From the NCBI GenBank assembly GCA_017626325.1, contig JAGAIZ010000066.1, forward strand, positions 19,883 to 83,882: 64,000 nt of DNA, read 5' to 3'. Under the pieces are notes generated by a model that was given only the letters and a program-made list of their open reading frames with translations, did no database searches and had not been told where the DNA came from. The translations under genes and the position numbers were made by a program. Position 1 is the stretch's first letter. Every line of letters begins with the position of its first letter. The DNA is from Lachnospiraceae bacterium (GTDB lineage: Bacteria > Bacillota > Clostridia > Lachnospirales > Lachnospiraceae). This document shows positions 28,259 to 36,501 of the stretch, in pieces.

Positions 28259-28813
28259 ATGAATGCAAGATTAAAACCTTATGAAGAGAAAATGCAGAAA
28301 TCATATGATTTTCTGGTAACAGATTTGGGCGCAATTCGTGCGGGACGGGCCAATCCGCATGTACTTGATAAGATCAGAGTGGATTATTACGGTACACCGA
28401 CCCCGATTCAGCAGGTGGGTAATGTTACAGTGCCGGAGCCGCGTGTGATTCAGATAGCACCGTGGGAGAAAAGCCTGATTAAAGCCATTGAGAAAGCGAT
28501 CATGATGTCCGATGTAGGCATTACGCCCAGTAATGACGGCAGTCTGATTCGTCTGGTATTTCCGGAGCTGACAGAAGAACGTCGTAAGGAACTGGTAAAA
28601 GACGTAAAGAAGCGCGGAGAGGAGAATAAAGTGGCGATCCGCAATACGAGACGCGACGGCAACGACGCGTTCAAGAAGCTTGCCAAGACGGACGAGGTGT
28701 CAGAGGATCAGATTAAGGAATTAGAGGACGAACTGCAGAAGCTGACCGACAAGTTTATTAAGGAGATTGATAAGCTGGTGGAAGAGAAGTCGAAGGAGAT
28801 TCTGACAGTTTAG
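28259..28813 (+). CDS. frr: Ribosome recycling factor
   Basis: A 184-residue RRF, normal length. It carries LGAIRAGRANPHVLDKI, the YYGTPTPIQQ block, QIAPWEKSLIKAIEKAI and the C-terminal LTDKFIKEID helix. With EF-G it splits post-termination ribosomes. GGAGGG sits 8 bp upstream. A terminator follows at 28888. Confidence 0.98.
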   Translation: MNARLKPYEEKMQKSYDFLVTDLGAIRAGRANPHVLDKIRVDYYGTPTPIQQVGNVTVPEPRVIQIAPWEKSLIKAIEKAIMMSDVGITPSNDGSLIRLVFPELTEERRKELVKDVKKRGEENKVAIRNTRRDGNDAFKKLAKTDEVSEDQIKELEDELQKLTDKFIKEIDKLVEEKSKEILTV

Positions 28814-28887
28814 GAGAAGCAGCAGGGAATTAAGCGGTACGACGCCGCATATTCTGTTGTGAGACAATTAGATACAGCATAAGAGAG

Positions 28888-28925
28888 AGGGGCTTGCAGA
28901 ATATAGATTCTGTTGTCCCTTTTTC
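28888..28925 (+). terminator. Terminator after frr
   Basis: Outer AGGG/CCCT and inner GCAGAAT/ATTCTGT stems with a four-base loop, followed by TTTTTCC. A TATAAT-like box near 28950 further on lacks a good -35, so the uppS promoter is unclear. Confidence 0.7.
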
Positions 28926-29022
28926 CTGTTTCGCGGTTTACATAACGGCTAATATAATACTATGTACATGTAGGGTAAGCCGGAGCAAATGAGGGATAGA
29001 AAGGGAGAGGTTACAGACAGTT

Positions 29023-29739
29023 ATGGAAGAAAACAGGAAGATTCCGAATCATGTTGCGATTATCTTGGACGGTAACGGCAGATGGGCGAAGAGCAAAGGC
29101 ATGCCGCGTAATTACGGACATGTGCAGGGCGCGAAAACAGTGGAAGTAATCTGTGAGGAAGCATATCGCATGGGAATACAGTATCTGACAGTCTATGCGT
29201 TCAGTACAGAGAACTGGAACCGGCCGCAGGACGAGGTAGACGCGTTGATGGGCCTTCTGCGTAATTATATGAAGACCTGTCTGAAAACGGCGGCGAAGAA
29301 CAATATGTGCGTGCGTGTTATCGGAGATAAGACAAGACTTGCGGAGGATATCAGAGAACGTATCAGGCAATTGGAGGAAGCGACGAAGGACAATACCGGG
29401 CTGCATTTTCAGATCGCGATTAATTACGGCGGCAGAGATGAGATCGTCCGTGCAGTGCGCAGATTAGCTGCGCTGACGGCACAGGGAGAGCTGCGGCCGG
29501 AAGAGATTACGGAACAGACGCTTAGCGATATGCTGGATACGCATGATCTGCCGGAGCCGGATCTTTTGATTCGAACCTGTAATGAACTTCGGATTTCTAA
29601 TTTCCTGTTGTGGCAGCTTGCCTATACGGAGTTCTATTTTACACCGGTGGCATGGCCCGATTTCTCCAAAGAAGAATTAGAGAAAGCGGTGGACGCATAT
29701 AATAGGAGAGACAGGAGATACGGTCTGGTCAAAGAATAA
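29023..29739 (+). CDS. uppS: Undecaprenyl diphosphate synthase
   Basis: A 238-residue cis-prenyltransferase. The signature LDGNGRWA includes catalytic D16; TVYAFSTENWNRP and the C-terminal LLIRTCNELRISNFLLWQLAYTE are also diagnostic. It makes the lipid carrier for peptidoglycan and other wall polymers, and is followed by cdsA in the usual order. In the C-terminal motif the family more often has RTSGE; here it is RTCNE, a mild deviation. Confidence 0.97.
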   Translation: MEENRKIPNHVAIILDGNGRWAKSKGMPRNYGHVQGAKTVEVICEEAYRMGIQYLTVYAFSTENWNRPQDEVDALMGLLRNYMKTCLKTAAKNNMCVRVIGDKTRLAEDIRERIRQLEEATKDNTGLHFQIAINYGGRDEIVRAVRRLAALTAQGELRPEEITEQTLSDMLDTHDLPEPDLLIRTCNELRISNFLLWQLAYTEFYFTPVAWPDFSKEELEKAVDAYNRRDRRYGLVKE

Positions 29740-29815
29740 TGTGATACCACAGCATTTCTGGAAGAATGCACAAGGGCATTTTTAAGAGAAAAGAGTTTTC
29801 GGGAGGGAGAATTAC

Positions 29816-30688
29816 ATGTTTCGTACGAGATTAATAAGCGGTATCATATTGGTAGTGATTGCGCTTGCGACGGTTATGTCGGGCGGGCTTGTACTGGCAG
29901 CGGTGTTGTGCATCATATCCCTGATTGCTTTCAGGGAACTGACGAAAGCATGCGGCGTGAATCCGGGCGACCGGAGATTCGGCGCGCCGGAGATTGCCGG
30001 AATGGTGATGACAGTGCTTTATTATGGGGTGCTTTATGCCGTTTTGTACCCGGCGGAAGGAATGAAAATATTAGATGCGGTATATCCGGTGGTATTGGCG
30101 GCTGTGGTGCTTACGATGCTGGTTCTCCTGTTTACCTATGTATTTGCTTTTCCTAAGTATAAGGCGGAGCAGATTTTTGCATCCATGTTCGCGTTTCTGT
30201 ATGCGCCGCTGATGCTGTCCTTCATCTATCTGATTCGGGAGGGCTTTGCGCAGGGCAATTATCTGGTGTGGTTTATCTTCCTGTGCTCCTGGGGGAGCGA
30301 TACGTGCGCCTATGCGGTCGGCATGTTGATCGGCAGGCATAAGATGACGCCGAAGCTAAGTCCCAAGAAGTCCGTGGAGGGCGCGGCAGGCGGCGTCGTG
30401 GGCGCGGCGCTTCTGTTTGTGCTTTATACGTATCTGGCGATTAACCGTTACACGGACGCGTCTCTGTCTCTCGTACTGGCGGCAGCGCTGGGCGCGGCAG
30501 GTGCATTGGCGTCCATGGTGGGAGATCTGGCGGCGTCCGCGATCAAGCGGGATCACAATATTAAGGATTACGGGAAGCTGATTCCGGGGCATGGCGGCAT
30601 TATGGATCGTTTTGACAGTGTGATCGTGACTGCACCGTTGATTTTCATTGGACTGGCGTTGATTGCACGGATGTACGGAGGACTCTGA
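29816..30688 (+). CDS. cdsA: Phosphatidate cytidylyltransferase
   Basis: A 290-residue membrane enzyme with about eight hydrophobic segments. The CdsA signature region near the C-terminus is present: GDLAASAIKRDHNIKDYGKL then PGHGGIMDRFDS. It forms CDP-diacylglycerol from phosphatidate and CTP for phospholipid synthesis. GGGAGGG precedes the ATG. Lies between uppS and dxr as in many Firmicutes. Confidence 0.96.
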   Translation: MFRTRLISGIILVVIALATVMSGGLVLAAVLCIISLIAFRELTKACGVNPGDRRFGAPEIAGMVMTVLYYGVLYAVLYPAEGMKILDAVYPVVLAAVVLTMLVLLFTYVFAFPKYKAEQIFASMFAFLYAPLMLSFIYLIREGFAQGNYLVWFIFLCSWGSDTCAYAVGMLIGRHKMTPKLSPKKSVEGAAGGVVGAALLFVLYTYLAINRYTDASLSLVLAAALGAAGALASMVGDLAASAIKRDHNIKDYGKLIPGHGGIMDRFDSVIVTAPLIFIGLALIARMYGGL

Positions 30689-30770
30689 CGGAGGCAAACT
30701 GACGGAATAGACTGACACAGATAAACTGACGGAAGTAAACTGGCTGAGAGAAAGGTACGGTATATACAAT

Positions 30771-31919
30771 ATGAAAAAAATAGGAATTCTGGGTTCCACA
30801 GGCTCTATCGGTACCCAGACGCTTGATATTGTCAGGAAAGAGAAGGATTTGCGGGTTGTTTCCATGGCGGCGGGCTCCAATGTGGAACTGATGGAGAAGC
30901 AGGTCAGGGAATTTCAGCCGGGAATCGTCGCTATGTGGTCTGAGGAAGCGGCGGCGGACCTGCGTACGCGGCTGGCAGATCTGCCTGTGAAGGTCGTATG
31001 CGGCATGGACGGTCTGCTGGAAGTGTCCACTGTGGATGAGATGGAAGTATTAGTGACCGGGATCGTGGGAATGATAGGTATCAGACCGACGATTGCGGCT
31101 ATTGAACACGGGAAGACGATCGCGCTTGCCAATAAGGAGACGCTGGTGACGGCGGGACATATTATTATGCCGTTAGCGGCAGAAAAAGGCGTGTCCATCC
31201 TGCCGGTAGACAGTGAGCACAGCGCGATTTTCCAGTCTATGAACGGCGAGCGGAAGGAGCGTGTCAGCAAAATTCTGCTGACGGCTTCGGGCGGACCGTT
31301 CCGTGGGAAGACGAAAGCGGAGTTGGAAAATATGACGCTGGAGGATGCGCTGAAGCATCCCAACTGGTCTATGGGCAAAAAGGTCACCATCGATTCGGCG
31401 TCCCTGTGCAACAAAGGGCTGGAAGTGATGGAAGCAAAGTGGCTGTTTGATGTGGATTTAGACCAGATCCAGGTGTTGATTCATCCCCAGAGCATCGTGC
31501 ATTCTGCGGTAGAGTATGTGGATGGCGGCATTATGGCGCAGCTTGGCGTGCCGGATATGAAACTACCTATCCAGTATGCGCTTTTCTATCCGGACAGAAG
31601 ACCGATGGATAACGGAAGAGTGGATTTCTTCCGGTTAAAGCAGCTTACCTTCGAAGAACCGGACACAGATACCTTTAGAGGTCTTAAGCTGGCCTATCAG
31701 GCAGCCAGACAGGGCGGTTCCATGCCCACGGTCTTTAACGCGGCCAATGAGAAGGCGGTGGCGCTTCTGCTGCAGAAGAAAATCAGATTCGTAGAGATAC
31801 CGGATATTATTGAGGCGGCGATGGAAGCCCATACCGTAGTGGAGCATCCGACAGTGGAGCAGATTTTGGAAGCGGAAGCGGACGCCCATGAATATATTAA
31901 ACAGAAGTTCGGAGCATAG
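30771..31919 (+). CDS. dxr: 1-deoxy-D-xylulose 5-phosphate reductoisomerase
   Basis: A 382-residue DXR, second enzyme of the MEP isoprenoid pathway. NADPH-binding ILGSTGSIGTQTLDIV opens the protein; the catalytic/metal region ILPVDSEHSAIFQ, the SGGPFRG loop and HPNWSMGKKVTIDSASLCNKG follow. The later pathway gene ispG lies 3.5 kb downstream. The 82-bp gap to cdsA contains three near-copies of an AAACTGACGGAA-like 15-mer, probably a small local repeat. Confidence 0.97.
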   Translation: MKKIGILGSTGSIGTQTLDIVRKEKDLRVVSMAAGSNVELMEKQVREFQPGIVAMWSEEAAADLRTRLADLPVKVVCGMDGLLEVSTVDEMEVLVTGIVGMIGIRPTIAAIEHGKTIALANKETLVTAGHIIMPLAAEKGVSILPVDSEHSAIFQSMNGERKERVSKILLTASGGPFRGKTKAELENMTLEDALKHPNWSMGKKVTIDSASLCNKGLEVMEAKWLFDVDLDQIQVLIHPQSIVHSAVEYVDGGIMAQLGVPDMKLPIQYALFYPDRRPMDNGRVDFFRLKQLTFEEPDTDTFRGLKLAYQAARQGGSMPTVFNAANEKAVALLLQKKIRFVEIPDIIEAAMEAHTVVEHPTVEQILEAEADAHEYIKQKFGA

Positions 31920-31995
31920 ACAGACTAAAGGCGGCGTATAGCAGACGCATAGACCGTATCGTTGACGGATGAAAGCTCTGGCAGGGAGGAAGATT

Positions 31996-33117
31996 TTGAT
32001 TAGAACAATTATTTTATTTCTGATTGTATTTGGCGTGGTAGTCATTTCCCATGAGTTTGGACATTTCCTTATCGGCAGGAAGAATGGCATTCGTGTGGTG
32101 GAATTTTCCATAGGCATGGGGCCGACGCTGTTCTCTTTTGACAAAGGCGGGACGAAATATTCCTTAAAGCTTCTGCCTATAGGGGGAGCATGTATGTTTG
32201 ACGGAGAAGACGGCGTGGAATCCAAAGCGGCGCAGGATCGTGCGGAGGGCGCAGATGATCAGACAGGGGAAGCGGAGTTTCTTCCGGAGGGTATCAGGGC
32301 GCGGGGGACTACCTTTACGGAGGCAGGCGTATGGGCGCGAATTGCGACGGTGTTTGCCGGACCTTTTTTCAATTTCATTCTTGCGTTTCTTGTGGCGCTT
32401 GTGCTGATCGCTTTTACCGGAGCGGACCTGCCTGTGGTGGGTATGGTGACGGAGGATTCCGCCGCTTTGGAAGCAGGGCTTAAGGAGGGCGATGTTATCA
32501 CAAGAATCGGCCACGAGCGGATTCATTTTTACAGAGAGATTATATTGATTTCTTCCATGAATACGGGAGAAACGATGGAGATCCATTATGAAAGAGACGG
32601 CAAAAAGGGTGTGGCGCAGGTGACGCCCAAGTACAGCGAAGCGGACCAGAGATACTATATCGGTATCGCCAACGGCGGCGCATATATGAAGTGTAATCCG
32701 CTGCAGGTATTTCAGTATGGATTCTATGAAGTGGAATACTGGGTGAAACTGACCTATAAGAGTCTTGGCATGATGCTTCGGGGGCAGGTATCGAAGGATG
32801 ACGTGTCAGGACCAATCGGTATCGCACAGTTTGTGGGAGAAAGCTATGATCAGGCCGAAGAGGCTTACGGCACTTCCTCGGCGATTCTTACGATGCTGGA
32901 AATTGTTATCCTGCTCTCGGTCAATCTTGGTATTCTGAATTTACTTCCCTTTCCAGCGCTGGACGGAGGCAGGCTTGTCTTTATGCTGGTAGAAGTGGTT
33001 CGGGGTAAGCCGGTTCCGCCGGAAAAGGAAGGCATGGTGCATTTTGCAGGGCTTGTGGTGCTGATGCTCCTTATGGTGTTCGTAATGTATAACGATATTA
33101 TGAAGCTGGTGCAGTAA
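31996..33117 (+). CDS. rseP: Site-2 intramembrane zinc metalloprotease RseP
   Basis: A 373-residue M50 family protease. The zinc site HEFGH is at residues 19-23 in the first membrane helix, a PDZ domain follows (MVTEDSAALEAGLKEGDVI), and the third zinc ligand motif NLLPFPALDGGRL is near the C-terminus. It cleaves membrane-bound regulators such as anti-sigma factors or residual signal peptides. TTG at 31996 is chosen because GGGAGG at 31984-31989 is well placed; an in-frame ATG at 31969 lacks a good ribosome site but cannot be excluded. Confidence 0.93.
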   Translation: MIRTIILFLIVFGVVVISHEFGHFLIGRKNGIRVVEFSIGMGPTLFSFDKGGTKYSLKLLPIGGACMFDGEDGVESKAAQDRAEGADDQTGEAEFLPEGIRARGTTFTEAGVWARIATVFAGPFFNFILAFLVALVLIAFTGADLPVVGMVTEDSAALEAGLKEGDVITRIGHERIHFYREIILISSMNTGETMEIHYERDGKKGVAQVTPKYSEADQRYYIGIANGGAYMKCNPLQVFQYGFYEVEYWVKLTYKSLGMMLRGQVSKDDVSGPIGIAQFVGESYDQAEEAYGTSSAILTMLEIVILLSVNLGILNLLPFPALDGGRLVFMLVEVVRGKPVPPEKEGMVHFAGLVVLMLLMVFVMYNDIMKLVQ

Positions 33118-33140
33118 CGCGCCGGCTTCTTGCGCGTATA

Positions 33141-33284
33141 AGCAGAGTCAGAAGTCCCGGAAGACAGGCGTCGTGCAGGCACGAAAGCATGGATTCCGGG
33201 ACTTATGACGAGCAACGCGAACTCGGAACGCAAAGCGTTTCGAGTCTGCTGAAGAAAAGAAAGAGTCAGAAGTCCCGGAAGACA
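33141..33284 (+). repeat. Direct-inverted-direct repeat cluster between rseP and the PP2C gene
   Basis: A 23-bp sequence occurs exactly twice (33144-33166 and 33262-33284). Its core appears once inverted between them (33194-33209, 15 of 16 positions). The middle copy can pair with either flank, giving two mutually exclusive stems. Further hairpins: GTGC/GCAC at 33173-33182 and ACTCG-AACGC/GCGTT-CGAGT around 33221-33245. AGCAGA/TCTGCT (33141-33146/33245-33250) closes the structure. It fills most of the 342-bp gap (33118-33459), together with an ACGCGC/GCGCGT stem at the rseP stop; from 33285 to 33459 I see only AT-rich sequence. Confidence 0.75.
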
Positions 33285-33459
33285 AATATAAAATTTATTG
33301 TTGCATATCGGCATGGGATGCAGTATACTGTCCCTATCAGATTTTATTCGGAAATCTACAGATATCCGCGGAATTCCCGCATGATTTCAGAAGGATGAGA
33401 GAAGTAAGACAACTTGGAAATATGGAAACGTATGCTATTTAAAGAAACGAGGTATTTCT

Positions 33460-34377
33460 ATGCAGTATATGACGGGCGTATATTGGAACCGGGGAGGCAG
33501 GGCTTCGTGTAATCAGGATTCTGTCGTCCTGCATCAGGTGCTGACCCGACGCGGCAGAGTGCTTATGGCGGCGGTCTGTGACGGTATGGGAGGAATGCGG
33601 CAAGGGGAAATAGCCAGCGGTTATATGGCAGAGAGGCTGCAGGAATGGTTCTATGATTCTCTTATGAGAGCGGTAGAACAGAAGAAACCCTGCTGGATGA
33701 TCAGAAGATCGATGGACAGGCTGGTATATCACGCACAGGAGCAACTGCGGCAGTACGCCGGGAAGGAAGAGGCTGTCCGGCAGATGTCACAGGGGATGGT
33801 ATGGGAACAGGAGGTACAGCGCAGGGATGAGGGAGCTTCGCAGCCGTTTGCGCTGGGAACGACTATGTCTGTACTGGTTCTGTGGGACAGGACGTATCTG
33901 ATCTGGCATCTGGGGGACAGCAGAATCTACCGGATACGCAGCAATGGCGGCGGAAAGTTATACAGCGGGCGGGACAGGCGTTATAAACAGGATGTACGGG
34001 GCAGGCAGCATAGACAGGGCGCATGGAACAGATGCCGTGACGGTCATGGAGCATCTGACAGGAGGCAGAAAATACCGGAGTGCATGACAAGGGATCATGT
34101 AAGAGGGCGAAGCCGCCTGACAAAATGTGTGGGCAGCTTCGGTTATTTCAGACCGGATTATCGCATGGGAACGGTGCAGGCGGGAGAAGCCTTTCTTCTG
34201 TGCAGCGATGGATTCAGACATTGCATTACCGGTCAGGAATTGGCGGATATTCTGGCGCCGCAGCAGCTTCGGGAGGAAGCACAGGTGGAACGCAGGCTGA
34301 GAGAAATCGGCGAAACCTGCATGAGAAGAGGAGAGAAGGACAATCTGTCGGCAGTCTGTATCAGGACTGTGAAATAG
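33460..34377 (+). CDS. PP2C-family Ser/Thr phosphatase
   Basis: A 305-residue PPM phosphatase. Metal-binding aspartates are visible: D20 (NQDS), D41 (CDGMGG), D250 (LCSDGF) and D294 (KDNLSAV). The LWHLGDSRIYRI strand is also diagnostic. A basic, low-complexity insertion of ~50 residues (about 170-220, many Arg/Gly/His) separates LGDSRIYRI from the DYRMGTVQ region and is longer than usual. Followed after 9 bp by a protein kinase, its presumed opponent. Soluble, no membrane segment. Confidence 0.9.
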   Translation: MQYMTGVYWNRGGRASCNQDSVVLHQVLTRRGRVLMAAVCDGMGGMRQGEIASGYMAERLQEWFYDSLMRAVEQKKPCWMIRRSMDRLVYHAQEQLRQYAGKEEAVRQMSQGMVWEQEVQRRDEGASQPFALGTTMSVLVLWDRTYLIWHLGDSRIYRIRSNGGGKLYSGRDRRYKQDVRGRQHRQGAWNRCRDGHGASDRRQKIPECMTRDHVRGRSRLTKCVGSFGYFRPDYRMGTVQAGEAFLLCSDGFRHCITGQELADILAPQQLREEAQVERRLREIGETCMRRGEKDNLSAVCIRTVK

Positions 34378-34386
34378 GGAAGGAGT

Positions 34387-35316
34387 ATGGCGATAGAGAT
34401 GAACAGATCGTGTGAAACGGAGCAATATCAGCATGAGAATACCTTGGGGGAAGCAACTAAACAGAGATATATCGGCAAATATGCGATTGTAAAGATGCTC
34501 GGACAGGGTGGTGAAGGGTGTGTGTATCTTGCCCGGGATGAGAGCCTCGGACGCCCTGTGGCAATCAAGAGGGTGTGGGGAGATCACGAGGCCGCTTTCC
34601 TTAAGGAACTGCAGCATCCAATGCTCCCGGTGGTCTATGAATTGTTACGTGATAACGGATGCTATCTTGTTATGGAATATATAGAAGGAATAAGTTTACA
34701 TAACTATATTAGAAAGAACGGCATGGCGAAAGAGGAGCAGGCGAAGCTGTGGGCGGAGCAGATACTGGCGATATTGCAGTATCTTCACACAAGAAAACCA
34801 CCTGTTATTTATCGGGATTTGAAACCGGAGAACCTCATCGTGTGCCCGGACGGAAGGCTCAGGCTGGTAGATTTCGGCGCGGCCTGTTGCCGCAATTACA
34901 GTGGGGACGGCAGCCGGAGGATGGCGGTCAGCGCCGGATACGCAGCGCCGGAACAGTTCCCGCGCGCCGGGGGAGGAGCTTACGCGGATGAGAGAAGCGA
35001 TCTATTCGCTTTCGGCAGAGTCCTGTATTATGTGCTGACCGGTGCGGACCCCGCTTATCCGCCGTATGCCCGGCTTCCCGTGACGGGATATAATCCTGCG
35101 CTGTGGGACGGCTGGGAAAGGGTGCTTCGCAAATGCATGGCAGATCATCCGGCGAAACGATATCAGGTAGCGGAAGAAATCAGAGAAGATTTGTGCGTAA
35201 GAGGAAGAAAAGGAACAAAGGGGACGGGCGGCGCGGCGAAGCGCGGATTGATCAGGAAGATAGAGAAAAGAGTCCTTCTGACAGAGAAGAAAGCGGCGGG
35301 GCTTATCGCACTTTGA
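34387..35316 (+). CDS. Cytosolic Ser/Thr protein kinase, Hanks type
   Basis: A 309-residue kinase. Glycine loop GQGGEG (39-44), ATP lysine K61 (VAIK), catalytic Y142-R143-D144 (YRDLKPEN), D162-F-G and the activation segment ending GYAAPEQF are all present. It lacks the membrane helix and PASTA domains of PrkC-type kinases, so it does not read muropeptides directly. The last ~40 residues are basic and of unknown role. The pairing with an adjacent PP2C gene suggests a reversible phosphorylation module; targets are not visible. Confidence 0.9.
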   Translation: MAIEMNRSCETEQYQHENTLGEATKQRYIGKYAIVKMLGQGGEGCVYLARDESLGRPVAIKRVWGDHEAAFLKELQHPMLPVVYELLRDNGCYLVMEYIEGISLHNYIRKNGMAKEEQAKLWAEQILAILQYLHTRKPPVIYRDLKPENLIVCPDGRLRLVDFGAACCRNYSGDGSRRMAVSAGYAAPEQFPRAGGGAYADERSDLFAFGRVLYYVLTGADPAYPPYARLPVTGYNPALWDGWERVLRKCMADHPAKRYQVAEEIREDLCVRGRKGTKGTGGAAKRGLIRKIEKRVLLTEKKAAGLIAL

Positions 35317-35317
35317 G

Positions 35318-35346
35318 TGTACTTTTGAAGGGAATTCATGTATAAT
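35318..35346 (+). promoter_or_regulatory. Candidate promoter of ispG
   Basis: Perfect TATAAT at 35341-35346 with a weak TGTACT 17 bp upstream. About 30 bp before the ispG ATG, in the only gap between the kinase gene and ispG. Confidence 0.4.
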
Positions 35347-35377
35347 AATTTCATTAAGATTTGAATGGAGGATTCCT

Positions 35378-36436
35378 ATGCATCGTTCCAATACAAAAAT
35401 TGTAAAAATCGGAGATAAAGTCATCGGCGGCGGCAATCCGGTCCTGATTCAGTCTATGACCAATACTAGGACAGAGGACGTGGAAGCTACCGTAGCGCAG
35501 ATTCTAAGACTGGAGAAGGCAGGCTGTGAGATTATCCGCTGTACCGTGCCGACATATGAGGCGGCGCAGGCGCTTTCGGAGATTAAGAAGCAGATTCATA
35601 TACCACTGGTGGCGGATATTCATTTCGATTATAAAATGGCGGTTGCGGCGATAGAGAACGGAGCGGATAAGATTCGTATCAATCCGGGTAATATCGGAAG
35701 CCGGGAGAAGGTGGCGGCTGTGGTAGACGCCGCGAAGGAACGGGATATTCCGATCCGCGTAGGCGTAAACAGCGGCTCCCTGGAGAAGGAACTAGTAGAG
35801 AAATATCATGGCGTGACTGCGGAGGGAATTGTGGAGAGCGCTCTGGATAAGGTCGGCATTATCGAAGATCTGGGCTATGACAATATGGTGATCAGTATCA
35901 AATCATCGGATGTAATGATGTGTGTGCGCGCTCACGAGATATTGGCAAAGAAGACGAATTATCCGCTGCATGTAGGTATTACGGAGTCCGGTACGGTACA
36001 GAGCGGCAATATCAAGTCCGCTGTCGGGCTGGGCATTATCCTGTATCAGGGGATCGGTGACACGATACGGGTGTCTCTGACAGGCGATCCGGTGGAAGAG
36101 ATTAAGTCCGCGAAGCTGATCCTGAGGACGCTGGGGCTCCGCAAAGGCGGTATCGAGGTGGTGTCCTGTCCCACTTGCGGCAGAACACGTATCGATTTAA
36201 TCGGTCTTGCTAATCAGGTGGAAGCTATGGTAGCGGATATCCCGTTGGATATCAAGGTGGCTGTCATGGGCTGCGCGGTCAACGGACCGGGCGAGGCGAA
36301 GGAAGCGGATATCGGTATTGCGGGCGGTCTTGGAGAAGGACTGCTCATTAAGAAGGGCGAGATCGTGAAGAAAGTGCCGGAGGATAAGCTACTTGAGACC
36401 TTAAGAGAGGAATTGCTTAACTGGGACAGGGAATGA
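35378..36436 (+). CDS. ispG: 4-hydroxy-3-methylbut-2-enyl diphosphate synthase (flavodoxin)
   Basis: A 352-residue IspG (GcpE), an MEP-pathway iron-sulfur enzyme. The [4Fe-4S] ligands are C264 and C267 (CPTCGRT) and C299 ([11 protein letters not shown]), followed by the fourth ligand glutamate. The TIM barrel carries [15 protein letters not shown] and [15 protein letters not shown] lies 8 bp before the ATG. It shares the pathway with dxr and precedes polC as in many Firmicutes. Confidence 0.97.
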   Translation: MHRSNTKIVKIGDKVIGGGNPVLIQSMTNTRTEDVEATVAQILRLEKAGCEIIRCTVPTYEAAQALSEIKKQIHIPLVADIHFDYKMAVAAIENGADKIRINPGNIGSREKVAAVVDAAKERDIPIRVGVNSGSLEKELVEKYHGVTAEGIVESALDKVGIIEDLGYDNMVISIKSSDVMMCVRAHEILAKKTNYPLHVGITESGTVQSGNIKSAVGLGIILYQGIGDTIRVSLTGDPVEEIKSAKLILRTLGLRKGGIEVVSCPTCGRTRIDLIGLANQVEAMVADIPLDIKVAVMGCAVNGPGEAKEADIGIAGGLGEGLLIKKGEIVKKVPEDKLLETLREELLNWDRE

Positions 36437-36501
36437 CTTTCCGAAGACATTTCATTTTCACCGATATAGCATAAATCAAGTATGCAGAGGACAGAGTAAG
36501 T

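Noticed and set aside
36458-36475. CCGATATA resembling a sigma-28 -10 box before polC
   Set aside because: No TAAA-type -35 lies about 15 bp upstream, and polC is not a motility gene.
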